A stretch of 64,000 bases of DNA from an uncultured Eggerthellaceae bacterium. GTDB taxonomy: Bacteria > Actinomycetota > Coriobacteriia > Coriobacteriales > Eggerthellaceae. The position numbers were made by a program, and so were the translations under genes. The notes beneath the pieces were generated by a model. That model did no database searches, was not told where the DNA came from, and saw only the letters and a program-made list of their open reading frames with translations. Where the stretch lies: positions 62,001-126,000 of the forward strand of contig CAKTTY010000001.1 of assembly GCA_934617065.1 (NCBI GenBank), given 5' to 3'. The number at the start of each line of letters is the position of its first letter. Position 1 is the first letter of the stretch. Below are positions 42,549-51,506 of the stretch, in pieces.

Positions 42549-44027
42549 ATGGCTCTCGGATCCCTTGTAAAGACCCTGCAGAACATCATGCGAAAAGATG
42601 CAGGCATCAACGGCGATGCCCAGCGCATCGAGCAGATGACTTGGTTGTTCTTCCTCAAAATCTACGATGCCAAAGAAGAAGAATGGGAGTTCCACGACGA
42701 TTCGTACAAGTCGGTAATCCCCGAAAGACTGCGCTGGCACAGCTGGGCCGTCGATAACTGCGACGGAAAGGCGCCCACTGGCGCCGAGCTGCTCGATTTC
42801 ATTAACAACGATCTCTTCAAAACGCTCGCCGGTCTTGACCTGGGACCGAATGCTCCATTGTCCCAGGTCATCGTCAAGGCGGCATTCACCGATGCCAACA
42901 ACTACATGAAGGATGGCATCCTCCTGCGCCAAGTCGTCAACGAAATCGACAAGGCCGTTGACTTCACCGAGTACAAAGAGCGACATGCCTTCGGAGAGAT
43001 CTACGAAACCATCCTCAAGGACCTGCAGAGCGCGGGCAATGCGGGCGAGTTCTACACGCCGCGTGCTGTAACGGATTTCATGGCGCAGGCCCTCGCTCCA
43101 AAACTTGGCGAGAAAGTCGCAGACTTCGCTTGCGGTACCGGCGGGTTCCTTACCAGCGCCCTGAAGATCCTTGATTCCCAGGTAAACACGCCTGCTGATC
43201 AGGAGCTGTACAACAGTTCCATCTACGGCATTGAAAAGAAGCAGCTGCCTTATCTGCTGTGCGTGACGAACATGCTGCTGCACGACATCGACAGCCCCGA
43301 GATCTTCCATGACAACTCGCTCGAACACGACGTTCGCGATTGGAGGCACAAGAAGGACGGCCAGTTCGATGTTGTTCTGATGAACCCGCCTTATGGCGGC
43401 TCCGAGAACGCATCCATCCAGAACAACTTTCCGGTTGCCCTGAGAAGCTCGGAGACTGCCGATTTGTTCCTTGGCTTGATCCTGTACCGCTTGAAAAAGA
43501 ATGGGCGCGCTGCCGTTATCATCCCTGACGGGTTCCTTTTTGGGCAGGATGCCGCGAAAGTCGAGATCAAACGTCGCTTGCTCGAAGAAATGAACCTTCA
43601 TACGGTCCTGCGATTGCCTCAAAGTGTTTTCGCACCGTACACCAGCATCACAACCAACGTCCTGTTCTTTGATAATACCCACCCATCCGAGGGCGTTTGG
43701 TATTACCGCATGGACATGCCCGATGGGTACAAGCATTTCTCCAAGACGAAGCCCATCAAGCTTGAGCATATGGCCAAGGTCCAAGAATGGTGGAACGATC
43801 GCAAGGAAATCGAGGGGGACGGCAACCCGAAGGCAAAATTCTATACGGTCGATGAGCTTCGCAACGGCGGCTTTAACCTCGATCTTTGCGGATATCCTCA
43901 TGAAGAAGAGGAAATCCTGCCCCCCGACGAGCTAATTCGTAACTACAAGGCTCAACGAGAAAAGCTCGATGCCGAGATTGACCTAAAGCTCGCACAGATT
44001 TGCGAGATCCTTGGAATTGAGGCTTAG
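42549..44027 (+). CDS. hsdM: Type I restriction enzyme, N6-adenine methyltransferase subunit HsdM
   Basis: The 492-residue protein pairs an N-terminal helical HsdM_N domain (QRIEQMTWLFFLKIYDAKEE) with the N6_Mtase domain: AdoMet motif FACGTGGFLTSALKIL near residue 195 and catalytic NPPYGG near residue 280. It methylates adenine in the site chosen by HsdS. AAGGAAGG precedes the ATG, and the TAG stop abuts the ATG of hsdS with no gap. Confidence 0.96.
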   Translation: MALGSLVKTLQNIMRKDAGINGDAQRIEQMTWLFFLKIYDAKEEEWEFHDDSYKSVIPERLRWHSWAVDNCDGKAPTGAELLDFINNDLFKTLAGLDLGPNAPLSQVIVKAAFTDANNYMKDGILLRQVVNEIDKAVDFTEYKERHAFGEIYETILKDLQSAGNAGEFYTPRAVTDFMAQALAPKLGEKVADFACGTGGFLTSALKILDSQVNTPADQELYNSSIYGIEKKQLPYLLCVTNMLLHDIDSPEIFHDNSLEHDVRDWRHKKDGQFDVVLMNPPYGGSENASIQNNFPVALRSSETADLFLGLILYRLKKNGRAAVIIPDGFLFGQDAAKVEIKRRLLEEMNLHTVLRLPQSVFAPYTSITTNVLFFDNTHPSEGVWYYRMDMPDGYKHFSKTKPIKLEHMAKVQEWWNDRKEIEGDGNPKAKFYTVDELRNGGFNLDLCGYPHEEEEILPPDELIRNYKAQREKLDAEIDLKLAQICEILGIEA

Positions 44028-45635
44028 ATGAAAGCCAAGGATTTGAAGAACTCTATCTTGCAAATGGCGGTTGAGGGAAAACTGGTCCCGCAGGATCCCA
44101 ACGACGAACCGGCAAGTGTGTTGCTTGAGCGCATCCGCGAGGAAAAGCAGAGGCTTATCGCAGAGGGAAAAGCTAAGTTTCCCAAAGGAGGCGAGAGCAT
44201 CATCTACACCGGTTCCGATGGCTCCCCCTATGAGAAGCGAGTGGACGCCAAGGGCCGCGTGCTAAGTGACGTATGCATTGCGGACGAGGTGCCGTTCGAG
44301 GAGCTGCCCGAGGGGTGGGCTTGGTCGAGGCTGGAGACTGCGTTGGTTAACCGAGATTCCGAGCGAATTCCCGTTTCTGTCGCAGATAGAGAAAGACTCG
44401 CAAAAATCTATGACTACTATGGCGCTTCAGGGGTTATCGACAAAGTCGACCACTACCTCTTCGACAAAACCCTTCTACTTATTGGGGAAGATGGCGCGAA
44501 TCTTCTGATGCGGTCGAAGCCCATAGCCTTTTTAGCGCGTGGCAAATATTGGGTCAACAATCATGCGCACGTGCTTGATGGCATAAACGAGCGATATTTA
44601 GAGTATATAGCGCTATTCATTAATTCAATCTCGCTTGCTCCCTATGTAACAGGTACAGCTCAGCCGAAAATGAACCAGGCAAAAATGGGATCAATCCTCA
44701 TACCCATACCGCCAGAGAGCGAACAAATCAGAATCCTTGCCAAGGTGAACGAGCTCATGCCCCTGGTCGAGGAGTACGGCAAGCTAGAGGACGCCCGCGA
44801 GGCGCTGGACACCGCATTGCCCGGACGCCTGCGCAAGTCCGTGCTACAGATGGCGGTGCAGGGCAAGCTGGCGCCCCAGAACCCTACCGACGAGCCTGCG
44901 AGCGTTCTGCTGGAGCACATCCGCGAGCAGCGCCGAAAGATGATCGCCGAGAAAAAGATGAAGGCCCCCAAGGGCGGAGAGTCGGTGATCTTCCGCGGTT
45001 CCGATGGCCGCCGCTATGAGAAGAGGATAGATGCCAAGGGCTGCGAGTCCGAGTCCGTCTGCATTGAGGATGAGATCCCGTTCGATATCCCCGACAGCTG
45101 GGAGTGGGTGAGATTGTCGACCGTCCTACAACTCAGTAGCGGCCTCAGCTACAAGAAGGACAACCTTTCCGTAAAAGGCGAGCATATGGTGAGAGTCCTC
45201 CGCGGCGGCAATATCGGAGAAGACGATGAACCTCTTATTAAGGACAACGATGTGCTAATATCCGCGGAGTTTGTAGACGATAGTCTGCTCCTTCGCGATG
45301 GGCAGATTATCACGCCTGCTGTGACCAGCCTCGAGAACGTTGGCAAAGCCGCAATCGTCAGAAACGCAGATGGAGAGACCGTCTGTGGAGGCTTCGTCTT
45401 TTATTTGACACCGTATCTGAAAAGCATCTGCCATTCCGAATATCTTCACAGATATCTGGCTTCGCCGGGACATATCGCTTTCTGCAAATCGGTGGTCAAG
45501 AAATCCGGGCAGGCGTTCTACAATCTGTCGAAGGTATCTCTCAACTCGGCGTTAATAGCGATTCCGCCCCTTGCCGAGCAACATCGCATTGTTGAGAGAG
45601 TTAACGAACTCATGCCTCTCATCACCAATCAATAG
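44028..45635 (+). CDS. hsdS: Type I restriction specificity subunit HsdS (expressed copy)
   Basis: The 535-residue protein has a short conserved N-terminus (KAKDLKNSILQMAVEGKLVP), target recognition domain 1 (about residues 105-235), a central conserved helical region (EEYGKLEDAREAL, LPGRLRKSVLQMAVQGKL, about 245-340), and recognition domain 2 (about 365-520). It starts right after hsdM and is the only hsdS with the N-terminal part. Two stretches (44211-44330 and 44752-45085) are inverted repeats of the second hsdS at 46452. Its 3' end overlaps the convergent recombinase gene by 14 bases. Confidence 0.94.
   Translation: MKAKDLKNSILQMAVEGKLVPQDPNDEPASVLLERIREEKQRLIAEGKAKFPKGGESIIYTGSDGSPYEKRVDAKGRVLSDVCIADEVPFEELPEGWAWSRLETALVNRDSERIPVSVADRERLAKIYDYYGASGVIDKVDHYLFDKTLLLIGEDGANLLMRSKPIAFLARGKYWVNNHAHVLDGINERYLEYIALFINSISLAPYVTGTAQPKMNQAKMGSILIPIPPESEQIRILAKVNELMPLVEEYGKLEDAREALDTALPGRLRKSVLQMAVQGKLAPQNPTDEPASVLLEHIREQRRKMIAEKKMKAPKGGESVIFRGSDGRRYEKRIDAKGCESESVCIEDEIPFDIPDSWEWVRLSTVLQLSSGLSYKKDNLSVKGEHMVRVLRGGNIGEDDEPLIKDNDVLISAEFVDDSLLLRDGQIITPAVTSLENVGKAAIVRNADGETVCGGFVFYLTPYLKSICHSEYLHRYLASPGHIAFCKSVVKKSGQAFYNLSKVSLNSALIAIPPLAEQHRIVERVNELMPLITNQ
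44211..44330 (+). repeat. Inverted repeat 1 in the expressed hsdS (before TRD1)
   Basis: This 120-base segment matches 47718-47837 on the opposite strand without gaps at roughly 85-90 percent identity, including 32 unbroken bases from its start. It ends just where recognition domain 1 begins, so crossing over here swaps the domain cleanly. Confidence 0.88.
44752..45085 (+). repeat. Inverted repeat 2 in the expressed hsdS (central conserved region)
   Basis: This 334-base segment matches 46912-47245 on the opposite strand without gaps. It contains an unbroken 54-base identity at 44988-45041. It covers the spacer between the two recognition domains. Confidence 0.88.
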
Positions 45636-46419
45636 TTTCGTCAACCGCAGCGCGCTGCTCGTTGGCAGTGCGCCGCAGATAGATTCTGGTTGTCTCAATA
45701 CTTTCGTGCCCCATAAGGTCAGCAAGCAGAGCTATATCGGGGTTGTTTGCAATGAAATTCTTTGCAAACAGATGTCGAAATGAATGCGGATATACGACAT
45801 TTTGATCAATGCCATAGCGTAGGGCGCTGCGCTTCAAGCCAAGAGATATGCCCCGCGGGGTAATAGCCTTGTTTCTCTTGCCTGGAAATAGCAATTCGTT
45901 CGAGGACGCTCCGTCCTTCCATGCGGCGCACTCACATTGCAATGTCAACGGAATCCAAACTCTTCTTAGTTTTTGTCCTTTGGAGATAATATCCATATAA
46001 CCAGCATCAACGTGACAAACTCTGAATTGTCTTAGCTCACTTACACGAGCGCCAGTGCACCCAAGAAATCGAACGACAAAATACCAAAACCAATCGCCGT
46101 CGCGCTTCAAGCCGTCTTTCATCTGAGTGTATTGTTCGTTGCTTATAACATTATCGAGAAACGGTTTTTGCTGGATACGAACCCCTTTGAGACGAATCCC
46201 CTCAAACGCAATGAAATCTAAATAAGCGTTAATTGCCCCAATGCGGTTGTTGGCAGTCTTCGGCGCAAAAGAAGAAATCAGCCACTCCTTGTGCGCAAGA
46301 AGCGACTGATCCGATAGTCTGGCGCATCTTTCCCGCAGTTGGCTCGCGGCATATGCGTACGAGCTGACCGTATTCTCCGCATAGCCTTTGAGTTGTAAGT
46401 AATTGACGAACTGTTCCAT
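45622..46419 (-). CDS. Tyrosine recombinase, likely HsdS invertase
   Basis: The 265-residue protein has an N-terminal SAM-like core-binding domain (YLQLKGYAENTVSSYAYAAS) and a complete catalytic set: Arg in CTGARVSELRQ, HSFRHLFAKNF (His-x-x-Arg), GHESIETTRIYLRR (His and nucleophile Tyr). I chose the ATG at 46419 because AAAGGAG lies 5 bases upstream; the frame could extend 8 codons. It lies between two inverted hsdS copies, as in known phase-variable Type I systems. It could instead be an island integrase, but it is small and far from the att sites. Confidence 0.88.
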   Translation of the reverse strand: MEQFVNYLQLKGYAENTVSSYAYAASQLRERCARLSDQSLLAHKEWLISSFAPKTANNRIGAINAYLDFIAFEGIRLKGVRIQQKPFLDNVISNEQYTQMKDGLKRDGDWFWYFVVRFLGCTGARVSELRQFRVCHVDAGYMDIISKGQKLRRVWIPLTLQCECAAWKDGASSNELLFPGKRNKAITPRGISLGLKRSALRYGIDQNVVYPHSFRHLFAKNFIANNPDIALLADLMGHESIETTRIYLRRTANEQRAAVDETIDW

Positions 46420-46911
46420 AGCATCTCCTTTCAAAATGACCATGGAAACAGTTAAGCCATCAGTGACGCCAATCGCCCAATACGCTCGACAATGCGGTGC
46501 TGCTCTGCCAGGGGCGGAAGGGGGATGAGGAGTTCAACGATCTTCGAAACCGCTAACCCTGGCTGCGCGGTCGCAGTAGCATATTGGTTTAAGTTGAGGG
46601 CAGTCATAAATAGGCAAGCCCATGAGACGTCCAAGCCAACAAGGCATTTGGCTACGACGGCATGTTCAGTTGCGTAAAACCTGCCGGTCGCGCGCTGAAC
46701 GTTTCCGTATAGGGCCCCCTGTCGCCCGATAATCGGATGGTCACCTTCCTGATTGAAAAATGCCACGTAACCCCTGATGCCGTTGCCCCCATAGCAACGA
46801 AACGGCCTATCTTCTGTCGGCTGCTCAGAAATCTCGGAAGCCTTGATGTTCTTGCCCGCTCCCATCTCAAATAGAGTTCCAATTCGAGCCCAAACCCAAG
46901 TCTCCGGGACG

Positions 46912-47245
46912 TCGAACGGGATCTCGTCCTCAATGCAGACGGGCTCGGACTCGCCGCCCTTGGCATCTATCCTCTTCTCATAGCGGCGGCCATCGGAACC
47001 GCGGAAGATGACGGACTCGCCGCCCTTGGGTGCCTTCATCTTCTTCTCTGCTATGAGCTGGCGGCGCTGCTCACGGATGCGCTTCAAGAGCGCGCTTGCG
47101 GGCTCGTCGGTGGGGTCCTGCGGCACGAGCTTGCCCTGCACCGCCATCTGAAGCACCGATTTGCGCAGACGGCCAGGTAAGGCAGCGTCCAGCGCCTCAC
47201 GGGCGTCCTCTAGCTTGCCGTACTCCTCGAGGAGGGGCATGAGCT
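46912..47245 (-). repeat. Inverted repeat 2, silent copy
   Basis: Partner of 44752-45085, same length and opposite orientation. Confidence 0.88.
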
Positions 47246-47717
47246 GATTGGCATGCTCGACGATGCGCCGCTGTTCGGCGAGAGGGGGAATGGGAAGAAG
47301 GAAGGTTTCAATTCGTTTTATGGCGAGCTTTGGCTGGCCTACCTGGGTTGTAGCTTCCTTAATCAGCGACTGAATCATCGGAGATGCAAGTAAGCCACAA
47401 AGCCACTGTTTATTGAGGGGCAGGAAGAAAACAAGTTTATCGGCGTTTTCTGTCAGATTTGCCCCATTAAACGATTCGGGAATCAACCCTACTCGTCCAA
47501 TCGATCCAGCAACTGTTATATATAAATCATTGCAAGAAATTGTATAGCGGGAGAGCCTCTCTATGAGGTCTACTGGTACATAGCGAACGTCATTTTGCAA
47601 AACTGTAGTATTTTGCATGTCTGAAACTCGAATATATTTTTGCGGCGTTCGCTCAATCGATAGCTTTCTTCCTGCGGGGATTCGTTTTCCGCCTTTGACT
47701 TGGCATATTGTTGCTAA

Positions 47718-47837
47718 CCTCGCCCAAGCCCACCCTTCGGGCAGCTCCTCGAACGGCACCTCATCCGCAATGCACTCGTCGCTCAGCACTCGTCCCTTGG
47801 CATCGACTCGCTTCTCATAGGGGGAGCCATCGGAACC
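47718..47837 (-). repeat. Inverted repeat 1, silent copy
   Basis: Partner of 44211-44330, same length and opposite orientation. It marks the 5' limit of the silent hsdS. Confidence 0.88.
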
Positions 47838-47908
47838 CATCTCGGTGAAAAATGCATATTGGAAGTAAAATGGCTTCGTTCGTTTAGCTCAAGTTTCTAG
47901 GATTGCGT

Positions 47909-49720
47909 ATGAAAGATTGCTACAGCGTCACCACTTACTCAGTGCAAAGCATCCTCGGGCTTATAGAGTCCGGCGACATCGCGATTCCTGAAATCCAGCG
48001 ACCCTTCGTATGGGACAGCACCAAAGTTCGCGACTTGATCGACTCTCTTTACCATGGATACCCGACCGGCTATCTGATCACCTGGAAGAACCCCGATGTG
48101 AAGATTAAGGGCGGCGGCGTCGCAGAAGGCAAGACGGTGCTTATCGACGGTCAGCAGCGCGTGACGGCGCTCACCGCCGCGCTCGCAGGCAAAGCCGTGC
48201 TTAATGAAGATTACGAGTCGAAGCGCGTAAAGATAGCCTTCAATCCTCTTTACGAAGGCGAGGATACTCCCTTTGCCGTGCTTACGCCGGTGATCGATAA
48301 AGATTCGCGTTGGATATCGGACATTGCCGAGTTCTTCGCCCCTGATTTCGACTCCTGGACTTTCGTCAACGGATACATGGAAGCGAATCCCGGCTGCAAT
48401 CCCAAGGTCGTGAACTCGAGGATCACCGATCTTAAGGCGATAGCAACGCGTCAACTCGGTTGCATCGTTGTGGCTGCCGAATGCAGCATCGACGAGGTTA
48501 CAGATATCTTTATCCGCATCAATTCCAAAGGCGCCGTTTTGTCCCAAGCCGACTTCGCGATGTCTAAAATCGCTGCAGATGAGGTGCATGGCGGCAATAT
48601 GCTGCGCAAGGCCATCGACTATTATTGCCATTTGGCCGTAAAGCCCGAGTTCTGGGCCACGATCAGTCAGAACGATGCAGAGTTCATGGTATCTGAGTAC
48701 GCAGGCAAGTGCGAATGGCTCAAGGACGACAAGGATGACATCTACGACCCCGATTACAACGACGTCCTGCGCGTCGCGTTCATGCATATGTTCGGCCGCG
48801 GCAAGCTCGCCGACCTGGTGTCGCTTCTTTCCGGTCGTGATTTCGAGGCCCGTGATTTTAAGGGAGAGATAGCGGACGCATCCTTTGCCAAGCTGCATGA
48901 CGGCGTGATCAAATTCATGCGCAAGAGCAATTTCCAGGACTTTACCGCCGCTCTTCGTTCGGCGGGGTTCGTGTCTCCGTCGATCATCGGATCAAAGGGT
49001 GCGGTCAATTTTGCTTACAACCTGTATCTCACCTTGCGAGAAGATGCCTCTGTGCCTTCGACTGATGTTAAGCGCTGGGTGCAGCGTTGGTATGTGATGT
49101 CCATCCTCACGGGGCGCTATTCCGGTTCGTCGGAATCTATCATGGATCGCGATATGCGTCGTGTATCCGAGCAAGGATTCATCCCGTTCTACAACGAGAT
49201 CGCCGCGTCGCAACTTTCCGACAATTTCTGGGAAGTTACCTTGCCGCAGAATCTCGTTACGACTTCAGTACGCACTGGCGCATGGATGGTCTACATTGCC
49301 TCGCAGGTTCGCTCGGCTGACAACACCCTGTTCACTAACGGGTTCAAAGTGACTGACGTTATCGGTAACGTTGGTGACATCCACCATATCTTCCCGAAGG
49401 CTTACTTGAGGAAGGCGATCGACGCTCCGCAACGCCTGTATAACCAAATCGCGAACTATGCCTATCTCGAGAAGCGCATAAACATAGCGATTGGCGAAAT
49501 GCGCCCTGGCGAGTACTTCACGCAAGCGCGAGAGGCCATTGTCGCAGGCCAGAAGTACTTCGGCGACATCTCCGATGAGTCTAGCCTCCTTGCAAATCTT
49601 GAGTCGAATTGCATTCCTGAAGGAATCTTTGATATGGGCGCGGAAGATTACGGGGATTTTCTTGCTCAACGTCGTATTCTTATGGCTAGGAAAATACGTG
49701 GTTACTACGAGAGCCTGTAG
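47909..49720 (+). CDS. DUF262/DUF1524 protein (GmrSD-like, Type IV restriction candidate)
   Basis: The 603-residue protein has an N-terminal ParB-like DUF262 domain (GDIAIPEIQRPFVWD, then VLIDGQQRVTALTAAL with the DGQQR motif) and a C-terminal HNH-type DUF1524 region (GDIHHIFPKAYLRKA). GmrSD enzymes with this pair cut modified phage DNA using nucleotides. It faces away from the silent hsdS and is the last gene of island 1. ATG 47909 has AGGA 6 bases upstream. The restriction role is inferred from domains and context. Confidence 0.82.
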   Translation: MKDCYSVTTYSVQSILGLIESGDIAIPEIQRPFVWDSTKVRDLIDSLYHGYPTGYLITWKNPDVKIKGGGVAEGKTVLIDGQQRVTALTAALAGKAVLNEDYESKRVKIAFNPLYEGEDTPFAVLTPVIDKDSRWISDIAEFFAPDFDSWTFVNGYMEANPGCNPKVVNSRITDLKAIATRQLGCIVVAAECSIDEVTDIFIRINSKGAVLSQADFAMSKIAADEVHGGNMLRKAIDYYCHLAVKPEFWATISQNDAEFMVSEYAGKCEWLKDDKDDIYDPDYNDVLRVAFMHMFGRGKLADLVSLLSGRDFEARDFKGEIADASFAKLHDGVIKFMRKSNFQDFTAALRSAGFVSPSIIGSKGAVNFAYNLYLTLREDASVPSTDVKRWVQRWYVMSILTGRYSGSSESIMDRDMRRVSEQGFIPFYNEIAASQLSDNFWEVTLPQNLVTTSVRTGAWMVYIASQVRSADNTLFTNGFKVTDVIGNVGDIHHIFPKAYLRKAIDAPQRLYNQIANYAYLEKRINIAIGEMRPGEYFTQAREAIVAGQKYFGDISDESSLLANLESNCIPEGIFDMGAEDYGDFLAQRRILMARKIRGYYESL

Positions 49721-49835
49721 CTTCGATTGAGTGGCAGAGGGCGTTGTTCTAGCAAGGGCATCCGTCACCTTATCTTCGGTCAGGGCGCGTAGCCGCATCC
49801 CGGCACCTTGATCCGGCGAAGCCAGGTTCCCGAGC

Positions 49836-49856
49836 GGAGCCGAATTGGAGCCGAAT
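49836..49856 (+). repeat. Paired arm-like repeat before the middle att site
   Basis: Two copies of GGAGCCGAAT separated by one T. It begins exactly 134 bases before the 45-nt att core at 49970. The identical arrangement occurs before the right att core at 53015. Confidence 0.7.
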
Positions 49857-49969
49857 TGCCCCTTGGAACCGAACGGAAGCCGAAATACTCGATAAGCGCT
49901 GGTTGTAAAAGTGCACATAACAGGTACGTTTGAAGGGATTGGCAACGCTTGGATAGTGCCAGAAAAGTC

Positions 49970-50014
49970 CTCATAACCCGGAGGTCGTTGGTTCAAATCC
50001 AGCCTCCGCGACCA
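49970..50014 (+). other. Middle att copy (tRNA-fMet 3' half)
   Basis: A 45-base copy of the tRNA from CTCATAACCCGG to CCA with one mismatch in the acceptor arm. It lacks the 5' half and cannot be a tRNA. It marks the right end of island 1 and left end of island 2. Confidence 0.88.
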
Positions 50015-50023
50015 GAACTTGCA

Positions 50024-50051
50024 GGTCACCGGCTTGTTCGGTGGCCTTTTT
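50024..50051 (+). terminator. Terminator after the middle att copy
   Basis: GGTCACCG pairs with CGGTGGCC (one U-G pair) around TTGTT-type loop, followed by TTTTT. It differs from the terminator after the other two copies, so it came with a different element or an old tRNA locus. Confidence 0.7.
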
Positions 50052-50060
50052 CTTTTCCCT

Positions 50061-50560
50061 TTAAGTCCAAATGGTCCTTAAGTGGTCCCAAACTCCAAGA
50101 AGTGCCAAACTTTCACGGTTCCAACACATGTTTGTGTGACGGCTGTTACAGCTGTGACAGGTATGTAGGGCACCCCCCTGAATTTGCAACAGAAGGCGCC
50201 ATCGCCTTGGCAAATGGCTATTTAGCTGCGTGAGGTCGACTTTCGAAACGTCGATTTCGCCGGACATCAACCTAGGCAACAAAACATCACGAAGTTCCTC
50301 TAGCTGTTTAGACTCAAGCTCATTTGCCTTTATCTGTTCATAAATGGGATCTGCAAAAGCGCAGAAGTCTTCAATTGCCTCAGTTCCTGGAGCGGGCATC
50401 GAGTACGCGAGTGTAGCTTTCGGTTGGGTCCTCTGACGACTGCCCGTAGAGCCCGCCACATGAGCAAGGAAGAAGGCTGTGAAGGCATGGGCGTCAATGG
50501 CCGCGTAATAGAAACTCTTGTGCTTCGGTTCATCTGGCTTGTAGACGATAAATTCCGTTG
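50061..50560 (-). pseudogene. hsdS fragment (C-terminal half of a different specificity subunit)
   Basis: Leftward from about 50560 the frame gives EFIVYKPDEPKHKSFYYAAI, then YEQIKANELESKQLEELRDV and LLPRLMSGEIDVSKV, the usual C-terminus of HsdS. Everything upstream of the second recognition domain is missing, and the frame runs on past the normal end into the att region. It is unrelated to the two hsdS genes of island 1. The break abuts the next broken gene on the other strand. Confidence 0.7.
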
Positions 50561-51411
50561 AAAAAACCGGGCGTTTTTGTTCTGTACAGCATTCCTGCGC
50601 CAGCCGATTGGCTTGAAGCTAAATGGAGCGCTGGGGAATGTCTTACCTATGTTGGAGGATTCGTTGCGGCGTTGGCTGCCGTTGTCGGTGTCTACGCAAC
50701 CATCAGCGAATCCCCGTTTGAACGAAGAGCGCCAGCTGCGAGAAAGCGTTGCGCCTTGTATCGCGCTGACTTTGCTGAAAAATGGGACACTTGCAGAAGA
50801 TGAGCAAGACGACGAGGAAAGCGCCTTCCCGAAAATTTCACTCAATCAGGAACCCTATTACAGGGCTTGCAGGCATTTGGACGAATACGTCTTTGCTGGA
50901 AAACCATGTAGCTATAAGCGCCGTCTCCGCGACGGCGAGCGTAGAGCTGCCAAGACTGGGATGAAACATGTTCGCGCTGCCGATGGCGTTGTGCTTACTA
51001 CGGCAAGCGTTATTTTTCAATCTATGTACCTGCAGAATGTCGGGAGGGGCGCCGCTGTTAATCTTTGTAGCGGCGTCAATGAACCTGACACTGATTATCG
51101 GCATACCAGTTTCAAAATGCTCGCACCCGGAGAAGGATTCTATATTGGTCTGTATGTGGATACGGATTCAGATGAAGTTTTCGGAGAGTATGAACTTAGG
51201 CTCACGTTTTACGACTCGCTTGGGTATCGGTATGAGGAGCTCTTCCCGGTTTTCGGTCAAGCAGTTTGGTCCGCAGGCCGATGGAAAGGCGTGTGTTGCC
51301 ACGCATACTGTTGCCGCACCTCTCTTGATTGACGGGACCGAGAGATTCAAGACCGCTGGGCTGTGTGCTTCTCTCGTGGGTTATTTGGGGGATGATGAGC
51401 GAGAGAATTAG
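50558..51411 (+). pseudogene. Frameshifted gene for a membrane protein of unknown function
   Basis: Three overlapping frames join into one protein if one base is removed at each of two short homopolymers (CCCC near 50716 and TTTT near 51252). The first part reads WLEAKWSAGECLTYVGGFVA with a membrane helix, the second RLNEERQLRESVAPCIAL to YEELFPV, and the third VKQFGPQADGKACVA to LGDDEREN. The N-terminus is also cut by the junction with the hsdS fragment. It may be a true pseudogene or sequencing error. I do not recognise the family. Confidence 0.55.
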
Positions 51412-51462
51412 ATGGCGCCTTCTACCCGTTGTAAAGTTTTTTGCTTGCATTCAAAGAAATTA

Positions 51463-51487
51463 ACTTGTAGGTTAATTACCTACAAGT
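51463..51487 (+). promoter_or_regulatory. Inverted repeat operator of the TAC operon
   Basis: ACTTGTAGGT and ACCTACAAGT are perfect 10-bp arms around TAATT, ending 19 bases before the toxin ATG. A TTGCAT at 51445 and TAGGTT at 51468 could be the promoter, so binding here would block it. Antitoxins of this type usually repress their own operon. Confidence 0.75.
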
Positions 51488-51506
51488 AAAGTATTAAGGA
51501 GCGTGA

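Larger units (their letters stand above)
46452..47840 (-). pseudogene. Second hsdS lacking its N-terminal part (silent cassette)
   Basis: The 462-residue frame starts at an ATG fused directly to inverted repeat 1 and lacks the first 60 or so residues of the expressed HsdS, along with any good ribosome site or promoter. It carries two different recognition domains (one opening LATICQVKGGKRIP, the other IGTLFEMGAGKNIKA) around the same central region and ends PPLAEQHRIVERIGRL. It is best read as a store of alternative domains for the expressed gene, not as a dead gene, although it might be translated weakly. Confidence 0.85.

Noticed and set aside
49265..50029. Leftward open frame encoding a protein with LNQRPPGYE (also 52814-53041)
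   Set aside because: The motif is the reverse translation of the tRNA-fMet 3' copy. It is a well-known false protein signature; no ribosome site or further similarity supports a gene.
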